Shown here one piece after another: positions 53,343-62,900 of a DNA stretch of 64,000 nt (position 1 is its first letter; every line of letters starts with the position of its first letter). The stretch covers positions 806,001 through 870,000 of the forward strand of contig JADJOJ010000007.1 in assembly GCA_016713825.1 (NCBI GenBank). Direction: 5' to 3'. A model generated the notes under the pieces. It was not told where the DNA came from. It saw only the letters and a list, made by a program, of their open reading frames with translations, and did no database searches. The DNA comes from Candidatus Leptofilum gracile. Lineage in GTDB: Bacteria; Chloroflexota; Anaerolineae; Promineifilales; Promineifilaceae. The translations under genes and the position numbers were made by a program.

Positions 53343-56300
53343 ATGACCATCAAACAGATGATCCCCTTCCCACAACCCCCTGAAGTTGAAAACACAACGG
53401 TGAACGGCCGTTACCTTATCCATGAAAAAATTGGCGAAGGGGGCATGGGGGTTGTTTACCGGGCCACAGACCGGCTGGCAGAACATATCCTCGCTTTTAA
53501 ACAGGTGATTGTGCCCACCTGGCATTATGAGGTCGATCACGAAACCGAAGGGGAGATTGAGGAGTCGCTGCGCCTGGCCCTGGCGCATGAATTTGAAACC
53601 CTCGCTTCTTTGCGCCATCCCAACATCATCTCGGTACTGGATTATGGCTTTGATGCGGAGAGACGGCCGTATTTCACCATGGATTACCTGTCTGGGGCCA
53701 GAACCATTTTAGACGCCAGCCGGGGCCAGGATGAGATGGGCAAGGTCAACCTGATCCAGCAAATGCTGCAAGCCCTGGCTTACCTGCACCGGCGCGGCAT
53801 TTTGCACCGCGACCTGAAACCGGCCAACGTGTTGGTCACCTACCGCACCGTCCGCATTTTAGATTTTGGTCTGGCCACCACGCAAAAGAGCACCATGCAG
53901 GCCGCTGGCAGCATTCCCTACATTGCCCCAGAAGTGTGGGAAGAGCAGCCCCACACAGAAGCGGCCGATCTGTACGCTGTGGGCATCATCGCCTTCGAGA
54001 TGTTTGCCGGGCGTCATCCGTTTGACATTAACAGCCACCGCTTTATTGATCAGGTGTTGGACGAAGCGCCAGATTTAAGCATGCTAAAGGCGTCGCCAGC
54101 GGTAACGGCCGTTATTAGCAAACTAATCGACAAGAAACAAGAAACCCGCTACACCTCCGCCGAGGCGTGCATTGCGGCCTTTAGCCAGGCAATGGGGCTG
54201 CCCATTCCCGCCGAAAGCATTGCCATCCGTGAAAGCTACCTGCAAGCCGCCACCTTTGTCGGCCGCGTGCCAGAAACCGAAACGCTGCTGGCCGCCCTGC
54301 AAGAGGCCAAAGCCGGGCGCGGTTCTAGCTGGCTGGTGAGCGGTGAGAGCGGCGTGGGCAAATCTCGCCTGCTAGACGAAATTGGCACCCAGGCGCTGGT
54401 AGAAGGGGCGCTGGTGCTGCGCGGTCAGGCCATTGAAGACGTGAGCGGTTCCCCGTTGCAGCTCTGGCGCGAGGCGCTGCGCCGCCTGGTGCTCACTGCC
54501 CAATTAGACGAGTTGGCCGTGAGTGTTTTGCAGGGCCTCATTCCAGATATTGGCCGCCTGCTACAGCGCGACGTGCTGCCTGCGCCAGAGCTAGACGCCA
54601 CGGCCGCCCGCCAGCGCCTTATCAGCACCATCACCAGCCTGTTTAACAACCAGACGCAGTGGATATTGCTCATTTTAGAAGATTTGCACTGGGCAGATGC
54701 CGGTTTAGAGATTTTGCAGCAGTTGGCGCGCACGGCTCCCAGGTTGCCGCTGCTGATCATTGGGAGCTATCGTATCGATGAAAATTCGTCGTTGGGTGCC
54801 CAGTTGCCTTTAATGCAAGAGCTCCCGCTCAATCGGCTTTCCACCAACGAGATTGTGGAGCTGAGCACCAGCATGTTGGGAAGTGCGGGCGAAAACCCAG
54901 AGGTGCTGGCGCTGTTGCAGCGCGAAACTGAGGGAAATGCGTTTTTCCTGGTTGAAGTGGTTCGCGCTCTGGCCGAAGAGGCGGGGCGACTGAGCGCAAT
55001 TGGGCAGACGTCTCTGCCGCAGCAGCTGTTCCCGCAGGGGATTCAGACAATTGTGCAGCGACGGCTGAAGCGCGTACCGGATGCGGCGGTGCCGCTGTTG
55101 GTGGGAACGGCCGTTGCCGGGCGGCAGCTAGACCTGAAATTGCTCCCCTTACTGGCCGAAATGACCAAAACCCATATACCGATGGAAACCTGGTTGGCCA
55201 CTTGTGCGGAAGCGGCCGTTCTGGAGCTGTTCAACGGCAATTGGCGCTTTGCCCACGACAAGCTGCGGGCTGGCATTTTAGAAACCATCAATCCAGAGCG
55301 ACAAAAAGGGTGGCATCTAACCGTTGCCCAACTTATTGAGCAGATTTACCCAGACCAGCCAGAGCAGGCAGCCACTCTCACCTTTCACTGGAAAAAAGCG
55401 GGCAACACCGCCAAAGAGCGGCATTTTGCTCGCCTTGCTGGCGAATATGCCCAAAATCAGTTCCTCAATGAAGCCGCGCTGGATTATTTTGACCAGGCGC
55501 TGGCTTTAACCCCCGAAAACGATTTACCCACCCAATTTGAAATTCAATTAGCTCGCGAGCAGATATTTCATCTTTTGGGACGGCGAGACGCCCAGAAAGA
55601 AGTATTGGCTCTACTGAGCAAGTTAGCGCTTGACCTGGTAAAAAAACAAAATTTAGACAAAAGAGCAGAAGTAACCTTACGCCAAGCGGCTTATGCGGAA
55701 GTTACAGGGGATTACCCTTCCGCCATCGAGGCAGCACAGACTGCCCTGGCAATTGCAGAGAAAGCCAACGACCAGAAAAATGAAGCCGCCAGTTACTTGG
55801 CTGCCGGACGCACATTACTGCGGCAGAGCAACTACGAGGCAGCCGAGCGCAATCTTCGACGATGCTTACAACTAGCCCGTACGCATAATTTCATTAATTT
55901 GGAAGCCGACAGTCTACGCCAGCTAGGTGTGTTAGCTTATGATACCGGCCAATTGTCCCTCGCCAGAGAGTGTTATGAGCAATCCTTGCCCTTGTATGAA
56001 ATACGAAAAGATAAGCAAGGAGAAAGCACTGTATACAATAACCTGAGCAATGTGGCGATATCACAAGGCAATATTGAACACGCGTTGAGCTTTTTGGAAA
56101 AAGCGCAGGAGATTGATGAAGCAATTGGCGATCGCGAAGGCCGGGCTCGGGTTTTAACAAATCTTAGTTCGCAAAACATCGATTTGGGGTCTTATGAAGC
56201 TGCGCGAAAATATGGGGAAAAAGCGCTAACTCTTTGCCGGGAAATTGATATCCCATTTGGCGAATGTTTAAACTTGATTAATCTCAGTTTGATAGCACAT

Positions 56301-56828
56301 TTTCTACAAGACGATGCTCAGGCTGAAAAATACAGTCAAGAAGCAATTGGCTTAGCTGAGAGCATTGGCAGTCAATTCTTACACGGCCTGGCTTTGAAAG
56401 ACAGAGGTTTCTTGCTGTTCAACCAACAAAAATGGATTGAGGCAGAAGTGACTTATCGAGCCTCACTAACACATTTGGCAAATACAGATCAGGTATTAGA
56501 GTCTCATATTGGGTTAGCTTGGCTGATGCAAAATCATGGGGAGGAAACGGCCGTTTCTCAGCATCTCACGCCCGTCCTTACCCATTTACAAGAGAACCAA
56601 ACGTTAGACGGCACTTCCCGACCTTTTTTCATCCTGCTGCTTGCCTACAAAGTATTGTCCAGATTGAACAATCCGTATGCTGACGCCGTTTTGGCCCAGG
56701 CTTACGGCCGTCTCATTGCCTGGGCTAATCAAATTACCGACCCAGATCGCCGCCACTCTTTTTTGAACAATGTCTCAATCAACCGCGAAATAGTCGAGCT
56801 CTATCACCCCAAAACTGCTCAATCGTAA
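53343..56828 (+). CDS. Ser/Thr protein kinase with AAA ATPase and TPR repeats
   Basis: 1161 residues, cytoplasmic. Kinase about 25-290: P loop GEGGMGVVYRA, LHRDLKPANVLV (catalytic loop), ILDFGLATT (DFG), APEVW. AAA-type ATPase about 300-620: Walker A SGESGVGKSRLLDE and Walker B WILLILEDLHWAD, followed by RLLLI-type sensor sequences (LPLLIIGSYRIDENSS). TPR-like helical repeats from about 655 to the end (ANFVGEYAQNQFLNE-type, YLAAGRTLLRQSNYEAAERN, GRARVLTNLSSQNIDLGSYE). The layout resembles AfsR/SARP-less PknK-type regulators and LuxR-less STAND proteins: kinase input, nucleotide switch, scaffold. No HTH or other output domain is present, so output must be phosphorylation or complex formation. 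Clean frame; the last third is AT-richer with no exact palindrome between about 55.2 and 56.5 kb. Confidence 0.87.
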   Translation: MTIKQMIPFPQPPEVENTTVNGRYLIHEKIGEGGMGVVYRATDRLAEHILAFKQVIVPTWHYEVDHETEGEIEESLRLALAHEFETLASLRHPNIISVLDYGFDAERRPYFTMDYLSGARTILDASRGQDEMGKVNLIQQMLQALAYLHRRGILHRDLKPANVLVTYRTVRILDFGLATTQKSTMQAAGSIPYIAPEVWEEQPHTEAADLYAVGIIAFEMFAGRHPFDINSHRFIDQVLDEAPDLSMLKASPAVTAVISKLIDKKQETRYTSAEACIAAFSQAMGLPIPAESIAIRESYLQAATFVGRVPETETLLAALQEAKAGRGSSWLVSGESGVGKSRLLDEIGTQALVEGALVLRGQAIEDVSGSPLQLWREALRRLVLTAQLDELAVSVLQGLIPDIGRLLQRDVLPAPELDATAARQRLISTITSLFNNQTQWILLILEDLHWADAGLEILQQLARTAPRLPLLIIGSYRIDENSSLGAQLPLMQELPLNRLSTNEIVELSTSMLGSAGENPEVLALLQRETEGNAFFLVEVVRALAEEAGRLSAIGQTSLPQQLFPQGIQTIVQRRLKRVPDAAVPLLVGTAVAGRQLDLKLLPLLAEMTKTHIPMETWLATCAEAAVLELFNGNWRFAHDKLRAGILETINPERQKGWHLTVAQLIEQIYPDQPEQAATLTFHWKKAGNTAKERHFARLAGEYAQNQFLNEAALDYFDQALALTPENDLPTQFEIQLAREQIFHLLGRRDAQKEVLALLSKLALDLVKKQNLDKRAEVTLRQAAYAEVTGDYPSAIEAAQTALAIAEKANDQKNEAASYLAAGRTLLRQSNYEAAERNLRRCLQLARTHNFINLEADSLRQLGVLAYDTGQLSLARECYEQSLPLYEIRKDKQGESTVYNNLSNVAISQGNIEHALSFLEKAQEIDEAIGDREGRARVLTNLSSQNIDLGSYEAARKYGEKALTLCREIDIPFGECLNLINLSLIAHFLQDDAQAEKYSQEAIGLAESIGSQFLHGLALKDRGFLLFNQQKWIEAEVTYRASLTHLANTDQVLESHIGLAWLMQNHGEETAVSQHLTPVLTHLQENQTLDGTSRPFFILLLAYKVLSRLNNPYADAVLAQAYGRLIAWANQITDPDRRHSFLNNVSINREIVELYHPKTAQS

Positions 56829-56845
56829 GCCTCTTTACCTCACAT

Positions 56846-56882
56846 AAAAAAAGCCCAGCTATCTGTTAAGAAAAGCTGGGCC
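56846..56882 (-). terminator. Intrinsic terminator of the S8 protease gene
   Basis: GCCCAGCT (56853-56860) pairs with AGCTGGGC (56874-56881); on the minus strand it is followed by a T run (56846-56852). It also separates the convergent kinase gene. Confidence 0.78.
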
Positions 56883-56982
56883 AATTTGCATATTAAATCT
56901 TCAACTGTACAGAGTGTTACTAAACTTTCAGCGTGGCATAGGCCGAGGTAACAAGCATTACCTGCTAGCTGAGTTCTTCAAA

Positions 56983-59900
56983 TTACGGCTGTTGAGGTAG
57001 AAAGCCCATTTGATACTGGCCTACAGCCCTGTTCTCATTAGCGTAAGAGGCCGTATTCCAATAGTAGCTGCTATTGTTATAGTAACCGCCGGACCAATAG
57101 TTGCCGCCGGACCAGTAGTTGCCGCCAGACCAGTAGTTGCCGCCAGACCAATAGTTGCCACCAGACCAATAGTTGCCGCCAGACCAGTAGTTGCCGCCAG
57201 ACCAGTAATTGCCGCCAGACCAGTAGTTGCCGCCAGACCAGTAGTTGCCACCATCCCAGAAGAAATCTTCGCCTTCTGGCAGCAAATTCCGGTTGGTATC
57301 GACGATGGCATAACCGCCACGCGCCTCATCGTACACAACGGGGCCGACATAAGCTTCGCCAGGCATCATTCCCAGGTTGGCTTCACCCTGGTAGTTCCCC
57401 AGCACGGCATCGGGGGCCCAAACGCGCCCGGCACCTTGCTGGAAGATGCTGGCGGCCAGGGTGCCGTCGCTGTTTACAGACGGGCGGGCGGTGACCATCA
57501 GCCGGTATTTCACCTGGTTGGGGGTGAGATTTGGGTTTGCATCCAACATCAGGGCGACAATACCGGAGGTAACGGCCGTTGCCGCCGATGTCCCCGACCC
57601 CTGATACCAACCACCCGACCGCCGCAGCTGCGGATACGTTTGGGCATAATCGCTGTTGTCACCTACATACATTAACAGGTGCGCCCCAGGAGCCAACACG
57701 TCTGGCTTTATGAAACCCGCTTCCGAAGGACCAGAAGCGCTGAAAGGCGGCACATAATCGTCATTCAGGTAAAGCGGCGAATAATTGTCGGTGAAAGCCC
57801 CAACTGTAATGACAAAGGGATCATTACCCGGTGTGGTAATAGAACCCGCATCTGGGCCCGTGTTGCCAGCGGCCGCTACTACAACAATACCTTCGGCCCA
57901 CAGCCGCTCCACCGCCTGGTTAATTGGGTTATTCCAATAAGCGTCGGTCACTGGACCAGATAAGGACATATTGATAACGCGGATATTGTATTGATCCTTA
58001 TTCTCTAATATCCAGTTTAGACCAGCCAACACGCTTGATACGTTGCCCTTGCCTTGCTTATCCAGCACCTGCACATTGATAATATCGGCCCCGGGAGCCA
58101 CGGCAATGGGGTTGCCGTAAGCATCAGTGGCACCGCCAGCAATCAAACCAGCCATAAAAGTACCGTGGCCATTGCTATCCTCGGAATCCTTAAATTTATC
58201 GATATACCCTAATTGGATTAGCTTGCGAATAACGTTTGGGTTAATGCCCGAATCCAACACAGCAACGGTTACACCGGTGCCATCAATGCCCATATCGTGC
58301 AGCTTATCAATGCCGGTAGATTGCAAATAATCGTTGGGTTGGACCTGGGTGGTAACGGCCGTTACCGCCAGATCATCCACATACAGCTTACAACCGTTAC
58401 AATCTGCTACCCAGGCCACAGCATTTACGAATGCCGTATCCGGAGGGGCAATGCTAGATACCTGAAACGGCGTCCAGGCATTTGTTAACCGAAGTTCATG
58501 GTAAGTTTCAGAAAGAACGTTTTGGTTCTCATCCAGATATTTCAACGAGACAATAACCCACCCACTAGACAGGTACCCAGAACTGTTGCTGCTAAAGCTG
58601 CTATAGCTATACGAGAAAGAACCCGTGCCCGAAAACGAATGGCTGAATGAGAAGGAATTGGGTTCAGTTAACTTAAACCAGCCGTTGTAGGTATATTCCA
58701 TACTAGGCTCAGCCAGCAACTCTTGCCAAACCCCATTGCCATTCCAGGTTCCATTGATTTCCAAACTTGTGCTGTCAATTGGGGAATTATTCGCGACATT
58801 GATGTTATTGCTGGAACCCCAGACACCCCAATATTTTTCGCTGGTATTAAAATCCCCATTGTCCAACATATTCACAGCGTCGCTCTCAACAGACGAGCCT
58901 GCTTCCAACACCAAATCGTCTACAAAAAGCTTGCCCTGCCCATCTTTGCTGACCCACACTTCAAGGTAGACGGCTTGTTCCGGGGCTACACCACTCAGCT
59001 TCAATGGCGTAAATTCTGTCGTATATTCCAAATCATAGTAGACAGAAGAGGTGAGATTCCAATTTGCATCATAAAAACCCACCCATACCTGGCTCCAATT
59101 AACGACCTGGGTGGCAGACATCCGGTACCAACCGGTGAGGGTGTAGGTTTCGTTTGCCTCAATGCCAAACCCCTGGCCAACACCGGCATTACCCCAACCC
59201 AGCTCGGCCGATTTTGCCCCGCTGTAAACCGTATTCGCTCCAGCCCGAACAATGCCATTGGTAAACCAATTTCTGAGATTTCTCTCGAAGCCACCATTTT
59301 GCAGCAAGTTGGTAGCGGCTGGGGCGGTACCGGTTGGGCTGGTGTTGGCAGAACTGGCCGTGGTAAAGGATGCCTCATCAATGATGATAGATCCACTGTA
59401 CCCTTCCGTCCACACCCGCGCCATAACGTAAGAGGCCTGAGCAGGCACCTGGAAGGTGTTGACATACTGAGCGAAACTGGAGGAGGTAATTTCTACGCGA
59501 TTGTCTGTAATGTAATATCCATTGACATCGTAGAAATCTAAGCCAACACCTGCCCAACCCGGATTGCCCATCCGCTTGGCCCACAGGGAAAAGGTAATGG
59601 TATCACCTGGGGTCACTGGCAAATATTGGTGTGCGCCCATACTGGTTTGCAGGGCATTGGCCCCTGCGTAAGCATCCCCGGTAATGCTGACATTGCCGTA
59701 GGCATCCCAACCAGCAAACCCAGACTCAAAGCCTGGGTTTTCCAAAAGGTTTAGCGTGTTATTGCTTTGGCTGGTTTCCACTTCCGCATCCAGGCTAACG
59801 TAGGCGACGGCGGGCAAGGCGGCGAACTGCGCCAGCGCCTCGCTGCTAATTTCTGCGGCAAAGGCGTTGATGATGGGTAATGAGTGGCTGATGGTGCCCC

Positions 59901-60153
59901 CCAGTTGGGTGAGGGATTGCTCGGCCAGGTCATTATCTTCAGATTTTTGGACAATGATTGGCACCATTTGGTGCGATTGTTCCGCGAGTAATGAGTGGAG
60001 GGCAGGGTCCAGTTTTTGCTGAACCATTTGTGAGTTGGCGCTGGCAACGGCCGTTCCCCCACTGAACATCATGATCATTGCTGTCAACAACAGCATCAAG
60101 ATTGTGATTACCGCGAAACGGGTACGTGTTAAACGCATGGCTCCCCGATTCAT
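56983..60153 (-). CDS. Secreted subtilisin-like S8 protease with carbohydrate-binding-like domains and a GGNYW repeat
   Basis: 1056 residues. Signal segment FAVITILMLLLTAMIMMFSG; an N-terminal inhibitor-like prodomain (VPIIVQKSEDNDLAEQSLTQ); three carbohydrate-binding-like beta domains at about 130-265, 275-420 and 425-600 (each with NLLENPGFESG-like or NMLDNGDFNTS-like starts and LYVDDL/IIDEASF ends). Subtilase catalytic domain about 620-960: Asp in VAVLDSGIN, His in NGHGTFMAGLIAGG, Ser in GSGTSAATAVTSGIVALML, all present. Near the C-terminus nine GGNYW units in a row (57085-57249), then YWNTASYANENRA. Good AGGAG before the start. Likely a cell-surface protease; the repeat could be a surface spacer or amyloid-like segment. 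Confidence 0.88.
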   Translation of the reverse strand: MNRGAMRLTRTRFAVITILMLLLTAMIMMFSGGTAVASANSQMVQQKLDPALHSLLAEQSHQMVPIIVQKSEDNDLAEQSLTQLGGTISHSLPIINAFAAEISSEALAQFAALPAVAYVSLDAEVETSQSNNTLNLLENPGFESGFAGWDAYGNVSITGDAYAGANALQTSMGAHQYLPVTPGDTITFSLWAKRMGNPGWAGVGLDFYDVNGYYITDNRVEITSSSFAQYVNTFQVPAQASYVMARVWTEGYSGSIIIDEASFTTASSANTSPTGTAPAATNLLQNGGFERNLRNWFTNGIVRAGANTVYSGAKSAELGWGNAGVGQGFGIEANETYTLTGWYRMSATQVVNWSQVWVGFYDANWNLTSSVYYDLEYTTEFTPLKLSGVAPEQAVYLEVWVSKDGQGKLFVDDLVLEAGSSVESDAVNMLDNGDFNTSEKYWGVWGSSNNINVANNSPIDSTSLEINGTWNGNGVWQELLAEPSMEYTYNGWFKLTEPNSFSFSHSFSGTGSFSYSYSSFSSNSSGYLSSGWVIVSLKYLDENQNVLSETYHELRLTNAWTPFQVSSIAPPDTAFVNAVAWVADCNGCKLYVDDLAVTAVTTQVQPNDYLQSTGIDKLHDMGIDGTGVTVAVLDSGINPNVIRKLIQLGYIDKFKDSEDSNGHGTFMAGLIAGGATDAYGNPIAVAPGADIINVQVLDKQGKGNVSSVLAGLNWILENKDQYNIRVINMSLSGPVTDAYWNNPINQAVERLWAEGIVVVAAAGNTGPDAGSITTPGNDPFVITVGAFTDNYSPLYLNDDYVPPFSASGPSEAGFIKPDVLAPGAHLLMYVGDNSDYAQTYPQLRRSGGWYQGSGTSAATAVTSGIVALMLDANPNLTPNQVKYRLMVTARPSVNSDGTLAASIFQQGAGRVWAPDAVLGNYQGEANLGMMPGEAYVGPVVYDEARGGYAIVDTNRNLLPEGEDFFWDGGNYWSGGNYWSGGNYWSGGNYWSGGNYWSGGNYWSGGNYWSGGNYWSGGNYWSGGYYNNSSYYWNTASYANENRAVGQYQMGFLPQQP
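57085..57249 (-). repeat. Nine 18-base units encoding (S/D)GGNYW
   Basis: Units of 18 bases (TGGTCCGGCGGCAACTAT-like on the coding strand) encode Gly-Gly-Asn-Tyr-Trp with Ser or Asp before it. The units differ at third positions only, so the protein repeat is under selection or was spread by gene conversion with drift. Confidence 0.93.
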
Positions 60154-60315
60154 ATTAGACTCTCCTAACGATTTACGATACTTCCCCGAATGAACAATAA
60201 GGTCTTTACCTTGTAAGGTTAATTTATAGTCACCGTGGCTTACGAAAATTGTTACACAAGGTTACAAAGTGGCTTAACTAGGGCCAAAGTACCAATACCC
60301 CAAGCGCGTGTGACA

Positions 60316-60353
60316 ACAAAAAACGGCCGCTTCCTAAAAAACGGCCGTTCCCC
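60316..60353 (-). terminator. Hairpin formed by two neighbouring ACGGCCG palindromes with T runs, after the GAF kinase gene
   Basis: AACGGCCG (60323-60330) can pair with CGGCCGTT (60341-60348), loop CTTCCTAAAAAA-like. On the minus strand each palindrome is followed by six T residues, giving two possible intrinsic-terminator arrangements 30-60 bases downstream of the kinase stop codon. Confidence 0.55.
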
Positions 60354-60378
60354 ACAAAATTAGCTATAACGATAAACA

Positions 60379-61680
60379 TCAAACCATTGCCGATTCTTGA
60401 ACCAAACAAGGCAGCGCAACAGTACACACCGTCCCCGGCAGCAGCGCTTCATCGTACCCACGGCTCTCCAGGCAAATCGTGCCGCCATGCGCTTCCACAA
60501 TGCCGCGAGCAATGGGCAAACCCAGGCCAAACCCGCCCCCCCGAAAGGCGCTCTTACTCGTGGAATGATTGCTCAAGGAACCCAGCACATGGAACATGTC
60601 AAAAACGCGCTTCTGTTCTTCCAGCGGCACCCCAATGCCTGTGTCCTTTACCGAAACTGCAATCTGATTGGTCTGGACGTGGTGGGCCTCAACCTGAATT
60701 GTCCCCCCGTCGGGAGTATATTTCACGGCGTTTCCAATAATATTCTGGAAGACAATCTTCAGCTTGCGTGCATCGGCCCAGACGGGCGGCAACCCCCTGA
60801 AATCTGCAACCGTAATGGTCAGGTGCCGCTCTTCACAAACGGCCGTTAAGCTATCTACCACAGGTTCAATCACTTCTCGCAGCCGGATTTCATTAAACGC
60901 CAGCTCCATCTGCCCCGAAGCAATGCGGAAAAACTGAACAATCTCATCAATCACGTGGCGCATGCGCTCTGTGGCCCTGTCTAAATTGGCGGCCGTACGG
61001 CTGAGCATGGGGTCATTCTGCAAACCGGCCCGTTCGATAATCATGTTCATTAGCTGGGCGTTGGTAGAAACGGCCGTTAACGGCGTCTTCAATTCATGCG
61101 AAACCAGAATAATGAAGTTATTCTTCAACTCATCCAGCTCCGTCAAATGGTCGTTGGCCACCTTCAAATTTTCAATCAGCTCCGTGTTTTCAATGGCAAT
61201 CGCCGCCTGGTTGGCAAAAAGTTGCAGCGGAGCCAGGTCAGACTCACGAAAACGGCCGCGCACGGAACGGTTTTCTACATAAATCGCCCCAATCGTCCGG
61301 TTCCGCGTAATAAGCGGCACACACATGATCGAGCGCAACCGCAAAGCCATGACGCTGCGCGCCATGCCAAACTGCGGATCATGCATCGCATCGCTCAGCA
61401 CCACCGACTCGCCCGTTTGTACCACCTGCTCCAAAATTGAATAGCTGATTTCGTCCGTAGCCCCCGGCAGGTCATTCCCTTCGCTATCTCGCTTGATTTT
61501 GAAATCGATCGACCCATCGCTGCTTTTTAGCACAATGTAGCCCCGTTCAGCACCCACCAACGTCAGCACTTTGTCGATGGTATAGGCCAGCAAAGGTGCC
61601 AACGCGTGCGACTCTGCCATATGGCGGCTCACACGCAAAACATAATCCAGCAGTTCAATACCTTCCAAACGATTGCTCAT
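60379..61680 (-). CDS. GAF-domain sensor histidine kinase
   Basis: About 433 residues from MSNRLEG; cytoplasmic, no membrane segment. GAF domain about 25-185 (LAYTIDKVLTLVGAERGYIV, SIMCVPLITRNRTIGAIYVE, LAPLQLFANQAAIAIENTEL), HisKA with acceptor His in IILVSHELKTPLTAVSTNAQ, HATPase_c with VFQNIIGNAVKYTPDGGT (N box), VKDTGIGVPLEEQKRVFDMF (G1) and GGGFGLGLPIARGIVEAHGG (G2). A complete, active-looking kinase. No response regulator adjacent. It is the downstream neighbour of a sugar epimerase gene on the same strand (98-base gap), probably unrelated. Confidence 0.92.
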   Translation of the reverse strand: MSNRLEGIELLDYVLRVSRHMAESHALAPLLAYTIDKVLTLVGAERGYIVLKSSDGSIDFKIKRDSEGNDLPGATDEISYSILEQVVQTGESVVLSDAMHDPQFGMARSVMALRLRSIMCVPLITRNRTIGAIYVENRSVRGRFRESDLAPLQLFANQAAIAIENTELIENLKVANDHLTELDELKNNFIILVSHELKTPLTAVSTNAQLMNMIIERAGLQNDPMLSRTAANLDRATERMRHVIDEIVQFFRIASGQMELAFNEIRLREVIEPVVDSLTAVCEERHLTITVADFRGLPPVWADARKLKIVFQNIIGNAVKYTPDGGTIQVEAHHVQTNQIAVSVKDTGIGVPLEEQKRVFDMFHVLGSLSNHSTSKSAFRGGGFGLGLPIARGIVEAHGGTICLESRGYDEALLPGTVCTVALPCLVQESAMV

Positions 61681-61778
61681 ATCACAATAATGACGCATCG
61701 GCTAACCAGTTAAAATGGGAAAAAGGGGGTACTAGAGTGCAATTTGCGCTTTCTTCACAAGCTGGAGAGGATCACCCC

Positions 61779-62795
61779 CTAAAAAAGCTGTGGATTCCGG
61801 GAAACCCATTCGTACAAATCACGAATACCGTGCGACGGCGAAATAGTTGGCTGCCAGCCAAGCTGATCGCTAATTTTGCGAATGTCGGCAATAAAAACGC
61901 GTTGGTCGCCAGGACGCCAATCGGCCCGATTTACCAGCGGCTCTTGCCCGGCCAACGCTGCCAGCAGCGAACCAAACTCTGTCCAGATAGACAGCGTATT
62001 CTGCGGCCCACCACCAATGTTGTACACCTCGCCCGGCCTGGTTTCAATTTGGGCCAAGCCCAGCTCGTAGGCGCGAATTAAATCTTGCACGTGCAGCAAA
62101 TCGCGCACTTGCTTGCCATCACCGTAAATGGTGATGGGGCGGTTTTTCACGGTGGCGATCACAAAATGGGCCACCCAACCCTGATCTTCCACGCCAAACT
62201 GGCGCTGGCCGTAAATGCAAGATTGGCGGAACACCATCGTCTTCAGGCCGTAGATGCGCGCATAATCCAACATGTATTGGTCGCCGGTGCCTTTGGAACA
62301 GCCGTAAGGGGAATGAAAATCGAGCGGATAGGTTTCGGGGATGCCGTGGGTGTATTCGGCGTAGCGGTAACGGCCGTTTGCCAACACCACCCTGGCACCC
62401 GCCATTCCCCCATATACTTTATTGGTAGAGGCGTAAAGAACGGCCGCTTCTGGCACCCGATGCCGCACCGCCTCTAAAACATTAAACGTGCCCAGCGCAT
62501 TAATCTCAAAATCCTCACGCGGATTTTGCACCGAAGTCGTCACCGCCACCTGGCTGGCCAAATGCAGCACCACATCCGCCCCGCCAATTGCCCCGGCCAA
62601 CGCCTCATACACGCGAATATCCCCCTCTACAAAATGCAGCCGCTCGCCGTGCCGCGCCCGCAACCATTCCAAATTAGCCGGGCCACCCTTGCGCGACAAA
62701 TTGTCAAAAACAACAACCTCGTGCCCTTGTTGTAAAAAGTAGTCAGCGCTGTTGCAGCCAATAAAACCAGCCCCACCCGTAATAAAAAATTTCAT
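61779..62795 (-). CDS. NAD-dependent sugar epimerase/dehydratase (CDP-paratose 2-epimerase-like)
   Basis: 338 residues, short-chain-dehydrogenase Rossmann fold of the extended type: MKFFITGGAGFIGCNSADYF (GxxGxxG), VVFDNLSRKGGPANLEWL, ASTNKVYGG and HSPYGCSKGTGDQYMLDYAR (Tyr-x3-Lys with catalytic Ser/Thr upstream). KGGPANLEWL and ADWRPGDQRVFIADIRKISD match the CDP-paratose/CDP-tyvelose 2-epimerase group rather than UDP-glucose 4-epimerase. It likely makes a nucleotide sugar for cell-surface glycans. ATG 62795 without a strong ribosome site. Other glycan genes in the window are the Wzt-like ATPase and the GlmU-like gene, both distant. Confidence 0.85.
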   Translation of the reverse strand: MKFFITGGAGFIGCNSADYFLQQGHEVVVFDNLSRKGGPANLEWLRARHGERLHFVEGDIRVYEALAGAIGGADVVLHLASQVAVTTSVQNPREDFEINALGTFNVLEAVRHRVPEAAVLYASTNKVYGGMAGARVVLANGRYRYAEYTHGIPETYPLDFHSPYGCSKGTGDQYMLDYARIYGLKTMVFRQSCIYGQRQFGVEDQGWVAHFVIATVKNRPITIYGDGKQVRDLLHVQDLIRAYELGLAQIETRPGEVYNIGGGPQNTLSIWTEFGSLLAALAGQEPLVNRADWRPGDQRVFIADIRKISDQLGWQPTISPSHGIRDLYEWVSRNPQLF

Positions 62796-62900
62796 ACTCA
62801 ATTCCTACGCCTTGTGTAATGCCAAATCGGTTTGGCAACCCCTGTCGATCATTGCTTGTCTGTTGATGTTTTACTGCCAGGTTATACAAACAGCATCCGC

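Noticed and set aside
57085..57249. CRISPR-like array of evenly spaced repeats
   Set aside because: The 18-base units have no spacers and lie in frame in the protease, encoding GGNYW; it is a protein repeat.
60300..60360. Attachment site or integron-like element made of repeated palindromes
   Set aside because: The palindrome is spread over the whole window and no integrase or mobile cassette is present.
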